From Pseudactinotalea suaedae (GTDB lineage Bacteria > Actinomycetota > Actinomycetes > Actinomycetales > Beutenbergiaceae), in NCBI RefSeq assembly GCF_009733815.1, contig NZ_WNXY01000008.1, positions 124,001 to 188,000 on the forward strand: 64,000 nucleotides of DNA, read 5' to 3'. The number at the start of each line of letters is the position of its first letter. Position 1 is the first letter of the stretch. The notes below the pieces were generated by a model. That model ran no database searches and was not told the origin of the DNA. It worked only from the letters and a program-made list of their open reading frames with translations. The position numbers and the translations under genes were made by a program. Shown here one piece after another: positions 26,291 through 35,042 of this stretch.

Positions 26291-27241
26291 TCACCCCGGA
26301 GTCGCCCGCGCGTACCGCTCAGCCAGTGTTCGCACGTGCTCCACCAGCTCAGCCGGCTCCGTGACGTGGAAGTCGATCCCGAGCATCCCGATCCACACCG
26401 CCACCACCTCCACGCTGTCGCCGCCGGTCACCAGCACGCTGCGCCCGTCGACGAGCGCCTCCACCGTCCCGACGGCAGGGTTGATGCGGGCCAGCACCTC
26501 CGCGGCCGGCGCGTCGACCGTGATGCGCGCGTGCACCGCCCATCCGGTCCGCGCGACCTCGCGCACCACGAACTCGGTGAAGTCGCCGGGGAACGGCACC
26601 GGTGTGAACCGCCGGCCGCCGGGGGTGCGCAGCTGCAGCCAGTCCACCCGGTACGGCCCCCACTCCCCGTTGCCGGGCTCCCGCGCCACCAGGAACCACC
26701 GCCGCTGCCACGCCACCAGCCGGTACGGCTCCAGCTCCAGCGGGTCGTCGCGGTAGTAGACCCGCAGGCCCTGGTGGTCGCGGATCGCGTCGGCCACCGC
26801 GGCCAGCGTGGCCGAGTCGACCGCCGGGTCCTCGACGTTGGAGTCGGTGTTCTCCGGACCGCTCGTGCTCGCGTCGCGGATCGCTGCCAGACGGCGCCGC
26901 AACCGCTCCGGCATCACCTGCTCCAGCTTGGTCAGCGCGGACTGGGCGGGCTCCTCGAACCCGGCCGTCGCCGTCGTGCGGCGCAGCCCGACGGCGACCG
27001 CCACCGCCTCGGCGTCGTCCAGCAGCAGCGGGGGCAGCCGGGCGCCCGCCCCCAGCCGGTACCGGCCGCCGGGCCCGCGCACGCCGTCCACGGGGTAGCC
27101 CAGCTCGCGGAGCCGGGCGACGTCGTTGCGGACCGTCCGGTCGGTCACCTCGAGCCGCTCGGCGAGCTCGGCACCGGACCAGTCCGGGCGCGACTGCAGC
27201 AGCCCGAGAAGCGCGAGCAGTCGTGCGGATGTCGATCCCAT
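26291..27241 (-). CDS. WYL-domain transcriptional regulator
   Basis: A 316-residue regulator with an N-terminal HTH_11 winged helix (SGAELAERLEVTDRTVRNDV, residues 23-42) and a C-terminal WYL-type domain, seen as GLRVYYRDDPLELEPYRL and WFLVAREPGNGEWGPYRVDW. Such proteins (PafC/YobV type) bind DNA and sense nucleic acid fragments or small ligands. It is divergent from an epoxide hydrolase gene, with an inverted repeat between them, so control of that gene is the simplest reading. Confidence 0.88.
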   Translation of the reverse strand: MGSTSARLLALLGLLQSRPDWSGAELAERLEVTDRTVRNDVARLRELGYPVDGVRGPGGRYRLGAGARLPPLLLDDAEAVAVAVGLRRTTATAGFEEPAQSALTKLEQVMPERLRRRLAAIRDASTSGPENTDSNVEDPAVDSATLAAVADAIRDHQGLRVYYRDDPLELEPYRLVAWQRRWFLVAREPGNGEWGPYRVDWLQLRTPGGRRFTPVPFPGDFTEFVVREVARTGWAVHARITVDAPAAEVLARINPAVGTVEALVDGRSVLVTGGDSVEVVAVWIGMLGIDFHVTEPAELVEHVRTLAERYARATPG

Positions 27242-27301
27242 GACACACCCCCAGAAACCGTTGAAACGCGCCCAAAGTACCGGAAGAGACTGTTCCTGAA
27301 C

Positions 27302-27318
27302 ACCTCATACCGTGAGGT
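27302..27318. promoter_or_regulatory. Inverted repeat between WYL and hydrolase genes
   Basis: ACCTCA (27302-27307) and TGAGGT (27313-27318) form a 6-bp inverted repeat with a 5-base spacer in the divergent promoter region, about 50 bases before the epoxide hydrolase start. It may be the operator of the WYL regulator. The evidence is position and symmetry only. Confidence 0.4.
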
Positions 27319-27365
27319 CAACGAGCTGGACGACGACCCGGCTCACGACCACGGGAGCACCTGAC

Positions 27366-28499
27366 ATGACCACCATCAACCCCGCCGCCGGCCTCGAGAT
27401 CCGCCCGTTCGCCGTCGAGATCCCCCAGGCCGACCTCGACGACCTGCGCGAACGGCTCGGGCGCACCCGCTTCGCTCCGGCGGCGCCCGGCGACTCCTGG
27501 GACTACGGAACCCCGCAGTCCTACCTGCGCGAGATGGTCGAGCGGTGGAAGACCTTCGACTGGGCCGCCGTCGAGAACCGCTTGAACGGCTACCCGAGCT
27601 TCGTCACCGAGATCGAGGGGCAGCCGCTGCACTTCCTGCACGTGCGCTCGCCCCACGAGGGCGCGACGCCGCTGCTGCTCGCCCACACCTACCCCGGCTC
27701 GGTGCTCGACTTCCTCGACATGATCGACCAGCTCGTCGACCCGGTCGGTCACGGCGGCCGCGCCGAGGACGCGTTCGACGTCGTGATCCCCTCGATGCCG
27801 GGCTTCGGGTTCTCCACGCCGATGGTCGGGGAGTGGACGATGGCGCGGGTGGCGCGCAGCTACGACACCCTCATGCGCGCGCTCGGCTACGACTCCTACG
27901 GCATCCACGGCAGCGACGCCGGCGCGATGATCGGGCGCGAGCTGGCGATCCTCGACCCCGAGGGCTTCCGCGGCGCCCACGTGCTGCACCTGTTCTCCTT
28001 CCCCTCCGGCGCGCCCGGCGAGATGGACGAGTTCGGCGAGAAGGAGTACGCGGCGCTCGGGCACATGCAGTGGTTCCAGTCGGTCGGCGCCTACAACACG
28101 ATGAACGCCTCGCGGCCACAGACGGTGGCGGCCGGGCTGGCCGACTCCCCGGTGGCCACGCTGGCCTACCACGAGCTGTTCGAGAGCTTCGGCAACGGCA
28201 CCTCGCTGGTGAGCGCGGACCAGGTGCTCGCGCAGGCCACGCTGTACTGGCTGACCAACACCTACGCCACCGCCGCCCGGTACCACTACGCCGAGCAGCG
28301 CTCCGGCGCCGAGCCGGTGGTCAGCACCGGGCGGATCGGCGTCGCGGTGTTCAAGGACGACTTCCAGACCATCCGCAGCCTCGCCGAGCGCGACAACGCC
28401 CGGATCGAGCACTGGTCGGAGTTCCCCCGTGGCGGGCACTACGCCGCGATGGAGGTGCCCGACGACGTCGTCGGTGACCTCCGGGTGTTCTTCGGCTGA
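27366..28499 (+). CDS. Epoxide hydrolase (EHN-type alpha/beta-hydrolase)
   Basis: A 377-residue microsomal-type epoxide hydrolase homologue. The N-terminal EHN domain (about residues 8-110: RPFAVEIPQADLDDLRERLG) precedes the alpha/beta-hydrolase core. The nucleophile is Asp in GIHGSDAGAMIG, the oxyanion strand is LLLAHTYPGSV, and the catalytic His lies in FPRGGHYAAMEVPD. In this family the N-terminal HGxP motif is usual; here it is AHTYPGS, so activity on epoxides should be checked. It has no signal peptide. It is divergent from the WYL regulator. Detoxification or catabolism of an epoxide or ester is likely. Confidence 0.85.
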   Translation: MTTINPAAGLEIRPFAVEIPQADLDDLRERLGRTRFAPAAPGDSWDYGTPQSYLREMVERWKTFDWAAVENRLNGYPSFVTEIEGQPLHFLHVRSPHEGATPLLLAHTYPGSVLDFLDMIDQLVDPVGHGGRAEDAFDVVIPSMPGFGFSTPMVGEWTMARVARSYDTLMRALGYDSYGIHGSDAGAMIGRELAILDPEGFRGAHVLHLFSFPSGAPGEMDEFGEKEYAALGHMQWFQSVGAYNTMNASRPQTVAAGLADSPVATLAYHELFESFGNGTSLVSADQVLAQATLYWLTNTYATAARYHYAEQRSGAEPVVSTGRIGVAVFKDDFQTIRSLAERDNARIEHWSEFPRGGHYAAMEVPDDVVGDLRVFFG

Positions 28500-28515
28500 G
28501 GCCGGATGGGTCGGG

Positions 28516-28543
28516 CGCCGTCGGGCTGGGATGCCCGACGGCG
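28516..28543 (+). terminator. Hairpin terminator after epoxide hydrolase
   Basis: An 11-bp perfect stem (CGCCGTCGGGC, 28516-28526; complement 28533-28543) with a 6-base loop begins 17 bases after the hydrolase stop. It has no T-run, as is common in this GC range. Confidence 0.75.
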
Positions 28544-28625
28544 TCCGGTGCCCTCGGGAATGCGTCACCTCAGGGATGGGTCGAACTGTCAACCTGGCGG
28601 TGGGACATCGTCGGCGCTCGCTGCC

Positions 28626-29450
28626 ATGATCAACGGTATGGCCAACTGGCAACCGCTACGCGACCGACTGGGCAGGGTCGGTGACTCCATCACGCTCGAC
28701 TGGGACGAGATCGACCGACTGGTTGGCGGACTTCCCCCGTCGGCGACCGATCACACAGCGTTCTGGGGCGGCGCTCGACCGGCTTGGGCGGGATTTCGGG
28801 CGCACGAGGTCCGCGTGGGGCGAGAGGTTACCTTCGTGCGCACACGGGCAGGTGCCGGCAGTGGCCCAGACGGCGACCACGCCACCCCCGGTTCATTCGC
28901 GAGTCCCGACGAGATTCGTTGGGTGGGCACCAACGAGGGCCGGCCCGTGTGGGCCGACGTTGCGCTACACGTCCTCATTGGAGTGGCAAGCCGCTACGGC
29001 GCGGTCATCTCCTACTCGGATCTGGCGGCGCAAGTTCAGGAGCAGTCAGGTCTTCGCACCCGAGTGCCCCTGCGCAACTGGATCGGCGGCATGCTGGCGG
29101 AGGTCGTCCATCGCTGCCACCGCGAAGGACTACCGCCGCTAACTTCGCTCGTCGTTCACAAAGATGACGGCCAGGTCGGGGTCGGCTATGACGAGGTACT
29201 GACCGTTCTAGGCATCGCACCGACCGACGATCAGCTCGAGCGCGAGACCTACGCCGCTGAGGGTCGGCTCGCCTGCTACCGCAGGTGGGCGAACGATGTC
29301 CCGCCCAACGCCACGGCCACTCTGACGGCAGAGTTCGAGCGCAGCGTGCAGTGGCGGCGCCGTCGATCGGCCACACCTGTGCCTCCTGCGCTCTGCCCGA
29401 CATGCTCGATACAACTACCCGCCTCGGGTGGGTGCGACTATTGCAGCTGA
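28626..29450 (+). CDS. Hypothetical protein with C-terminal zinc ribbon
   Basis: A 274-residue protein of unknown function. Residues about 8-75 resemble DUF7662-type domains (LRDRLGRVGDSITLDWDEID). Residues about 115-200 match the protein encoded at 51354-51908, including VISYSDLAAQVQEQSGLRTR and GLPPLTSLVV. The C-terminus is a short four-cysteine motif, CPTCSIQLPASGGCDYC, likely a zinc ribbon. ATG 28626 is taken as start, with 28638 as an alternative. Reduced GC in the second half hints at different ancestry. A nucleic-acid role would fit the domain mix but is inference. Confidence 0.7.
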   Translation: MINGMANWQPLRDRLGRVGDSITLDWDEIDRLVGGLPPSATDHTAFWGGARPAWAGFRAHEVRVGREVTFVRTRAGAGSGPDGDHATPGSFASPDEIRWVGTNEGRPVWADVALHVLIGVASRYGAVISYSDLAAQVQEQSGLRTRVPLRNWIGGMLAEVVHRCHREGLPPLTSLVVHKDDGQVGVGYDEVLTVLGIAPTDDQLERETYAAEGRLACYRRWANDVPPNATATLTAEFERSVQWRRRRSATPVPPALCPTCSIQLPASGGCDYCS

Positions 29451-29553
29451 CCAGCCCTCGGGAATCTCATGGACGGGCCTGGCAACCATCGGTTGTGCTG
29501 GGCAGCCGAGCGGCCATTGTCAGGAACCTGCGACCTCGCTCGCGAGTCGCTGA

Positions 29554-29830
29554 CAACCAGGTTCACGAGACTTCCCCGGCCTGAGTTCCGAGGCGTTTGA
29601 GCGTGAGATCGAGGAGGCGCTGCTCGAGCACGTCACTGACTTCCTGCTCGACCTAGGCGCCGGGGGATCCGTCATCGTCCAATGACGCGAAGACGCTCGG
29701 AATGCTGCTTTGCACGAGCCGAGGGATGGTCCGCGCCGAGTACGCACTCGAAGACACCACGAAAGCTCTCGGAATCTACGAGCACGGGCTCGTCGAGTCC
29801 CCTCAGAAGCGTGGTGGCTTCCCGCGGAAC
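29554..29830 (+). pseudogene. Remnant of DUF1016 (YhcG-like) nuclease gene
   Basis: Two short stretches in different frames resemble separate parts of YhcG-type DUF1016 proteins, a PDDEXK-superfamily family. The first (about 29566-29685) reads LSSEAFEREIEEALLEHV, then TDFLLDLGAG, the segment just before the nuclease core. The second (about 29686-29830) reads TLGMLLCTSRGMVRAEYALE, then DTTKALGIYEHGL, matching the region after the core. The catalytic middle is deleted and a frame change lies between. No intact gene remains. It points to a lost defence-type or mobile gene at this spot. Confidence 0.65.
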
Positions 29831-29847
29831 CCCCCGCTGACCGACAC

Positions 29848-31062
29848 TCACGCGTCCACCGGCACTCGCGGCACCGACCGCGGATCGGGGTACCGCCGCC
29901 GCATCACGAGCGCAACCGCGAGTCCTGACAGGGCGAGCACGGCGAGCCCCGTCAACCCGTAGCTGAAGGAGCCCGTCACGTCGCGGCTGGCACCGAGCGC
30001 CCACGCGGCGAGCAGGCCGCCGATGTTGGCCACCAGGTTGGAGTAGCCGTTGCTGAGCGGGGCGGTCTCTGCTCCGAGGAACCGCGTGGGGAGCGCGAAC
30101 AGCGGCCCGAAGTAGACCTGCACGAACACCGACATCACACCGACGCTGAGGAACAGCAGCACTGAGTCCTGTGCCCAGGCAATCGCGGCCAGCGACACCG
30201 TCAGCACGGCCAACGACGTCGCGATCATGGCCAGCGGCGCCCGGAGCCGGTCCGAGATGTAGCCCCCCAACATGTTCGCGGGCGCCGTCAGCAGCGAGGC
30301 GCCGGCGACCACGATGCCGGCCTGCTGCAACGAGAGCCGGTGATCGGCCACGAGGAACGTCGGCAACCAGTAGGTGATCCCGTTGGCGACGCCGAACCTC
30401 ACGAACTGCAGCCAGCCGGCCCCGAGCGCCACCGGCTCGCGCAGCATCACCCCCAGGTGCCGGACCGACAGCGATGCCGCGCCCCGCGGGGCCGGCCCCG
30501 GGCCGCCCAGCCAGTGGTACCCAGCCACCACGAGCAGGCCCATCGCCCCGAAGATCACGAACAGCAGCCGCCAGCCCAGCGGCTCCACCAGGAACGGGCC
30601 GATCGTCGAGAGCGCGATGTTCGAGGAGAACCCGCCCGCCACGTACAGGCCCATGGCGGTCGCGCGCCGCTCGGTGGGGAACTCGTGCGTGATCAGCAGC
30701 ATCCCGGGCACGAACACCAACGACCGGAAGATGCCCGCCAGCCCCTGGTTCACCAGGATCAGCGCGTAGGAGTCCAGCACGGAGAACGCGCACGTCAGCA
30801 CCAGCACGCCCAGCAGCCCGATCGTGTACACCCGCTTCGGCCCGAACCTGTCGGCGATGGCGCCCGCCGGGATCTGCATCGCCGCGAACGTGATCAGCGC
30901 GACCGCGGAGATCATCCCAGCCTGGGTGAAGCTCAGCCCGATGTCGCTGCGGATCAGCGGGAGGAACAGCGCGATCCCGCCCACGCTGAGCGCCTGCAGG
31001 CTCTGGCAGACCACCACGAGCGCGATCGTGGTGACGCGCCCCCGCCCCGACAGCGCCGTCAT
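29848..31062 (-). CDS. MFS transporter
   Basis: A 404-residue major facilitator superfamily protein with about twelve hydrophobic spans. The loop 2-3 motif appears as GAIADRFGPKRVY near residue 70 and is repeated after TM8 as GGYISDRLRAP. It would move a small organic solute with or against protons. Its ATG overlaps the aldo/keto reductase stop (ATGA), so it is the last gene of a leftward group with the reductase and a D-2-hydroxyacid dehydrogenase. Substrate unknown; an organic acid or the reductase product is plausible. Confidence 0.88.
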   Translation of the reverse strand: MTALSGRGRVTTIALVVVCQSLQALSVGGIALFLPLIRSDIGLSFTQAGMISAVALITFAAMQIPAGAIADRFGPKRVYTIGLLGVLVLTCAFSVLDSYALILVNQGLAGIFRSLVFVPGMLLITHEFPTERRATAMGLYVAGGFSSNIALSTIGPFLVEPLGWRLLFVIFGAMGLLVVAGYHWLGGPGPAPRGAASLSVRHLGVMLREPVALGAGWLQFVRFGVANGITYWLPTFLVADHRLSLQQAGIVVAGASLLTAPANMLGGYISDRLRAPLAMIATSLAVLTVSLAAIAWAQDSVLLFLSVGVMSVFVQVYFGPLFALPTRFLGAETAPLSNGYSNLVANIGGLLAAWALGASRDVTGSFSYGLTGLAVLALSGLAVALVMRRRYPDPRSVPRVPVDA

Positions 31063-31973
31063 CGTGCGGTGATGGCGTGGATCTCCGCGAGATCCTCCTC
31101 GGTCAGCTCCCACGAGGCGGCGGCGACGTTGGCCACCACCTGCTCGGGTGACGTCGCCCCCGCGATCACCGACGACAGCCCGGGCCGTGTCAGCAGCCAG
31201 GAGAACGCCAGCTCGACCATCGTGCGGCCGTGCCGCTCGCAGAAGCCCACCAGTGCCTCGACGACGTCGAGGTTCGCCTCGGTGACCAGCTGATCGCGCC
31301 GCGGACCCGATTGCACCGTCCACCGCGCACCCGCCGGCGCCTCCGCACCGCGCCGGTACTTCCCGGTCAGCAAACCGCCCGCGAGCGGGAAGTAGGGCAG
31401 GTAGCCGGTCTGGTGGTCCAGGCACCACGGCAGTACCTCGGCCTCGTCTACGCGCGCGAGCAGCGAGAGCTCGTTCTGGACGCTCACCACAGGCAGCACG
31501 TCCCGTAGCGCGTACGCCTCGTCGAGGAGTGCGACGTCGAAGTTCGAGCAACCGACGTAGCGCACCTTGCCCGCCGCCACCAGCGAGGCCAGCGCGGCGA
31601 GAGTCTCCTGCAGCGGTGTCGCGGGATCGGGGAAGTGGATCTGGAACAGGTCGATCCGATCCGTGCCGAGTCGCCGCAGGCTCGCCTCGCAGCTGGCGAC
31701 GACGTTGCCCGCGGACGCATCCCGCGGCTCGAACCCGAACTTGGTCGCGACGATCACGCTGTCCCGGTCACCGCCCAGCGCCTGCCCGAGGAAGACCTCG
31801 CTCTCACCACCGCCGTAGGAGTCGGCGGTGTCGAACAACGTGATCCCCTCCTCGAGCGCGGCGTGGACCACCTCGGCGCTGGCGTCCGCGTCCAGGCGCC
31901 TTCCGAAGTTGTTGCACCCCAGGCCCACCTCGCTCACGCGAAGTGGGCCCAGGGCACGGGTGGGGACACTCAC
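31059..31973 (-). CDS. Aldo/keto reductase
   Basis: A 304-residue NADPH-type aldo/keto reductase with a complete catalytic tetrad: D48, Y53 (FDTADSYGG), K78 (VATKFG) and H113 (FQIHFPD). The C-terminal cofactor segment reads VIAGATSPEQVVAN. It starts at GTG 31973, overlapping the stop of the hydroxyacid dehydrogenase (GTGA), and its stop overlaps the MFS gene. The three coupled genes suggest redox handling and transport of one carbonyl or hydroxyacid compound. Confidence 0.88.
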   Translation of the reverse strand: MSVPTRALGPLRVSEVGLGCNNFGRRLDADASAEVVHAALEEGITLFDTADSYGGGESEVFLGQALGGDRDSVIVATKFGFEPRDASAGNVVASCEASLRRLGTDRIDLFQIHFPDPATPLQETLAALASLVAAGKVRYVGCSNFDVALLDEAYALRDVLPVVSVQNELSLLARVDEAEVLPWCLDHQTGYLPYFPLAGGLLTGKYRRGAEAPAGARWTVQSGPRRDQLVTEANLDVVEALVGFCERHGRTMVELAFSWLLTRPGLSSVIAGATSPEQVVANVAAASWELTEEDLAEIHAITAR

Positions 31974-33007
31974 GCGGTGGCCACCTGTGCCGACTCCGCC
32001 TCGCGCCTCTTGATGTCGGAGACGATCGCCTCGGCGATCGCCATGCACTGCGCGCCGCGCGAACGATAGGTCGCGCCACCGTTGTGCGGGGTCAGCGAGA
32101 CGTTCGGCATCGAGACGAACTCCTCGGGCACGTAGGGCTCGATGACCTTCGGCGGCTCGCTGGTGAAGACGTCGAGGCCGGCGCCCGCGATCGTGCCCGC
32201 CTGCAGCGCCGCGATCAGCGCGTCCTGATCGACGAGCCGGCCACGTGCCACGTTGAAGAAGTACGCGGTGGGCTTCATGAGCGAGAAGTGCCGTGCCGTG
32301 ACCATCTTGAGGTTCTGCGGCTCGGCGTTGGTGAGCAGGCAGACGAAGTCGGCCTCGCGGAACAGGTCGTCAGGATCCGCGACCCACTCGACGCCGTAGG
32401 CGACCTCCTCCTCGGGGCTCAGCCGGGTCCGCTTGGTGTAGAGCACCCGCATGTCGAGCGCCTTGAACCGCTTGGCCGCCTGACGCGCGACCTTGCCGAA
32501 CCCGTACAACGCCACCGTCTTCCCGGTGCACCCCAGACCCATCAGGTCCATCGTCATCTCCTGGAAGAAGCGACGCTCGCGGCAGTACCGGTCGGACTCC
32601 ACGAACCGGTACGCGGCCGAGAGCACGTGGGTGACGAGCAGGTCGGCGGTGGCCCGCGGGTTCAGGCCCCACCCGTTGTCGTCCCAGTCCTCCGGATTCT
32701 CCGGCGGCGTGGGGTGCTCGGCGACCAGCCACGGGATGCCCGCCTCCTCCACGGCCTCCAGGTCGTGGATGTCACCGCGGGTGCCCGCCACCCCGTAGCC
32801 CAGCAGGTTCGGGTTGGCCTCGACGACGGACCGCGTGACCGGGATCGTGTGCATGCAGTACAGGTAGTCGGCGCGCTTGACCGCGTCCTCGACCTCCGGA
32901 ACCGTCATCTCACGGTGCTGCCACCGGAACACCTCCACCTCGGCGTGCTCACGCATGTACTCCAGCGCGGGCTCCGGGATCGGCTGGGACACGAATATCC
33001 GGTACAT
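31970..33007 (-). CDS. D-2-hydroxyacid dehydrogenase
   Basis: A 345-residue NAD-dependent D-2-hydroxyacid dehydrogenase. The Rossmann loop is ALYGFGKVARQAAKRF. Catalytic Arg lies in FNVARGRLVD, Glu in DVFTSEPP and His in SLTPHNGGAT. The ribosome site AAGGAG precedes ATG 33007. It follows the Pot-type importer operon in the same direction after 107 bases and is coupled to the aldo/keto reductase. Given the neighbouring 2-oxo acid decarboxylase, it may interconvert a 2-hydroxy and 2-oxo acid of the imported compound, for example a guanidino acid. That link is inference. Confidence 0.87.
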   Translation of the reverse strand: MYRIFVSQPIPEPALEYMREHAEVEVFRWQHREMTVPEVEDAVKRADYLYCMHTIPVTRSVVEANPNLLGYGVAGTRGDIHDLEAVEEAGIPWLVAEHPTPPENPEDWDDNGWGLNPRATADLLVTHVLSAAYRFVESDRYCRERRFFQEMTMDLMGLGCTGKTVALYGFGKVARQAAKRFKALDMRVLYTKRTRLSPEEEVAYGVEWVADPDDLFREADFVCLLTNAEPQNLKMVTARHFSLMKPTAYFFNVARGRLVDQDALIAALQAGTIAGAGLDVFTSEPPKVIEPYVPEEFVSMPNVSLTPHNGGATYRSRGAQCMAIAEAIVSDIKRREAESAQVATA

Positions 33008-33114
33008 CGGTTCTCCTTCGTCGTTCTTCTTCTGAATGGATGTGGACATCTGGACGCGCGGGCGCGCTCGGGGACGGCGTGCTCGGGATCCCTGCCGGGG
33101 TGGATGGCGCGAGC

Positions 33115-34257
33115 TCAGGCCGCGGACGTGCGCACGCATCGGCACGCGGCGGTCGGCCAGGTCATGGCGACCTCCTCGCCCGGGCTGAGATCGAACGGGG
33201 CACCGACCGGCACCCGGGCGATCAGCTGCTGCCCGTCGGCGCCGCGCAGCAGCACCCGCCGCGACTCGCCGGCGAAGATCACGTCGGTGACCGTGGCGGT
33301 CACGCTGCTGACGCCGTCGAGCTGTGAGCCCGCCCCGGCGAGCTGGACGTCACCGGGACGCACCACGGCGAGGCACGCGTCGCCGTCGTCGACCCCTGCC
33401 CCGAGCCCGACCACCCGACCGCCGGGCACCTCCACCGCGACCTCACCGGTGCCCACGGCGCGAGCCTGGCCCCGGAAGATGTTGGACTCGCCGATGAAGT
33501 CGGCCGCGATCTCGTTGCTGGGCCGCAGGTACAGCTCCTCGGGGGTGCCGAACTGGACCAGCTTGCCGTCGGAGAGGAGGGCGATCTTGTCGCTCATCGT
33601 CAACGCCTCCTCCTGATCGTGCGTCACGTTGATCACGGTCACTCCCAGCCGCTGGCTGAGCTGCCGGATCTCGATCTGCAGCGACTCGCGCAGGTTACGG
33701 TCCAGAGCGCCCAGCGGCTCGTCCATCAGCAGCAGCCGGGGGCGGGCGACGATCGCGCGCGCCAGTGCCACACGCTGCTGCTGGCCACCGGAGAGCTGGC
33801 TCGGCATCCGCTTCTCGAAGCCCGTCAGGCGCACCGACCCGAGCGCCTCGTCGATGCGGCTGCGGCGCTCCTTCGCCGGCACCTTGGCGCGTGCGAGCGG
33901 GTACTCGACGTTGCGGTACACGTTCAGGTGCGGGAACAGCGCGTAGTTCTGGAAGACCATGCCGATGCCCCGCCGGTGCACCGCGACACCGTGCATCGAG
34001 ACGCCGTCGATGCGGATCTGTCCCTCGGTCGGGTCGATGAACCCGGCGATCATGCGCAGCAAGGTCGTCTTTCCCGAGCCAGATGCACCGAGAAGAGTGA
34101 CGAACCACCCGGGCTCGATCGTCAAGGAGATGCCGTCGACCGCGGTCGCCTCGCCGTAGCGCTTGACCACGTCGAAGAGCTCGACGGAGGAACCTCCGGC
34201 CGCGAGGCTGGTGGCCGGGCTGTCCTCGGCCGGCCTTGTCAGGGACTGTGTGCTCAC
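33115..34257 (-). CDS. ABC importer ATP-binding protein (PotA-like)
   Basis: A 380-residue ABC ATPase of the polyamine/opine/thiamine (PotA/FbpC) group. Walker A is GASGSGKTT at 57-65, the Q-loop is FQNYALFPH near 102-110, the signature LSGGQQQR is at 155-162, and Walker B RLLLMDEP is at 174-181, followed by the switch His in [12 protein letters not shown]-terminal TOBE domain of about 110 residues follows. The GTG start overlaps the permease stop (GTGA). It energises the two permeases and binding protein encoded upstream, and is the only importer ATPase in the window. Confidence 0.93.
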   Translation of the reverse strand: MSTQSLTRPAEDSPATSLAAGGSSVELFDVVKRYGEATAVDGISLTIEPGWFVTLLGASGSGKTTLLRMIAGFIDPTEGQIRIDGVSMHGVAVHRRGIGMVFQNYALFPHLNVYRNVEYPLARAKVPAKERRSRIDEALGSVRLTGFEKRMPSQLSGGQQQRVALARAIVARPRLLLMDEPLGALDRNLRESLQIEIRQLSQRLGVTVINVTHDQEEALTMSDKIALLSDGKLVQFGTPEELYLRPSNEIAADFIGESNIFRGQARAVGTGEVAVEVPGGRVVGLGAGVDDGDACLAVVRPGDVQLAGAGSQLDGVSSVTATVTDVIFAGESRRVLLRGADGQQLIARVPVGAPFDLSPGEEVAMTWPTAACRCVRTSAA

Positions 34258-35042
34258 GGTGCGACCTTTCTGTTCCTGAGCCGTGGGAGTCCGGCGGCGA
34301 GGGCGAGGAAGAGGATGGAGATGACGGTGATCAGCGTCGACGCGGCCGACGTTGAGGGATCGGCCCCCGAGATCACCTCGCCCCAGACGACCACGGGGAT
34401 CGTGCGGAACGTCGGAGAGTTCATGAAGCTCGCGACCATGAACTCGTCCCAGGAGGAGATGAAGGCCAGCACGCCGCCGATCACCACGGACGGTGCGACG
34501 ATCGGCAGCGTGACGGTGCGTAGCGTCGTCATCTCGTCGGCGCCGCAGATCCTGGCGGCCTCCTCGATCTGCTTGTCGAGGGTGGCGAGCCTGGCCAGCA
34601 CGTTGATGAACACGAACGGCACGCCGACCGCGGCGTGCGCGAGGGCGAGCCCGATGACCGACCCGGTCAGGTCGGTGCGAACGGCCACCATGTAGACGCC
34701 CACGCTCAGCACCACACCGGGGACGACCACAGGACTCATCGCGATCCCCGTCACCAGCGAGGCCGGGAAGATCTTCGTGCGTGTGGCGCCGATGGCGAGG
34801 GCGGAGCCGACGGCCATGGCGAGCGCCGCCGCCAGGATCCCGACCGCGAAGCTGTTGCCGAAGGCCTGCACCCACATCGTGTCCGTGAAGACCTCGGCGT
34901 ACCAGCGCAACGACCAGCCCTGCGGCGGGAACGACACGATCCGACCGCTGCCGAAAGAGGTCACCACGACGACGATCGTGGGGAACAGGAAGATGACTGC
35001 CATCAGGATCGCCAGCGCGGTGACGCCGAAGCGTGGCCTCAT
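34254..35042 (-). CDS. ABC importer permease (PotC-like)
   Basis: A 262-residue membrane permease of the PotC/PotI class with six hydrophobic spans and the EAA loop QIEEAARICGADEMTT. The SSWDEFMVASFM segment near the C-terminus is typical of the class. It overlaps its neighbours on both sides by 4 bases, so the importer genes are translated together. Relatives carry spermidine, putrescine, opines or other cationic small molecules. Confidence 0.9.
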   Translation of the reverse strand: MRPRFGVTALAILMAVIFLFPTIVVVVTSFGSGRIVSFPPQGWSLRWYAEVFTDTMWVQAFGNSFAVGILAAALAMAVGSALAIGATRTKIFPASLVTGIAMSPVVVPGVVLSVGVYMVAVRTDLTGSVIGLALAHAAVGVPFVFINVLARLATLDKQIEEAARICGADEMTTLRTVTLPIVAPSVVIGGVLAFISSWDEFMVASFMNSPTFRTIPVVVWGEVISGADPSTSAASTLITVISILFLALAAGLPRLRNRKVAP

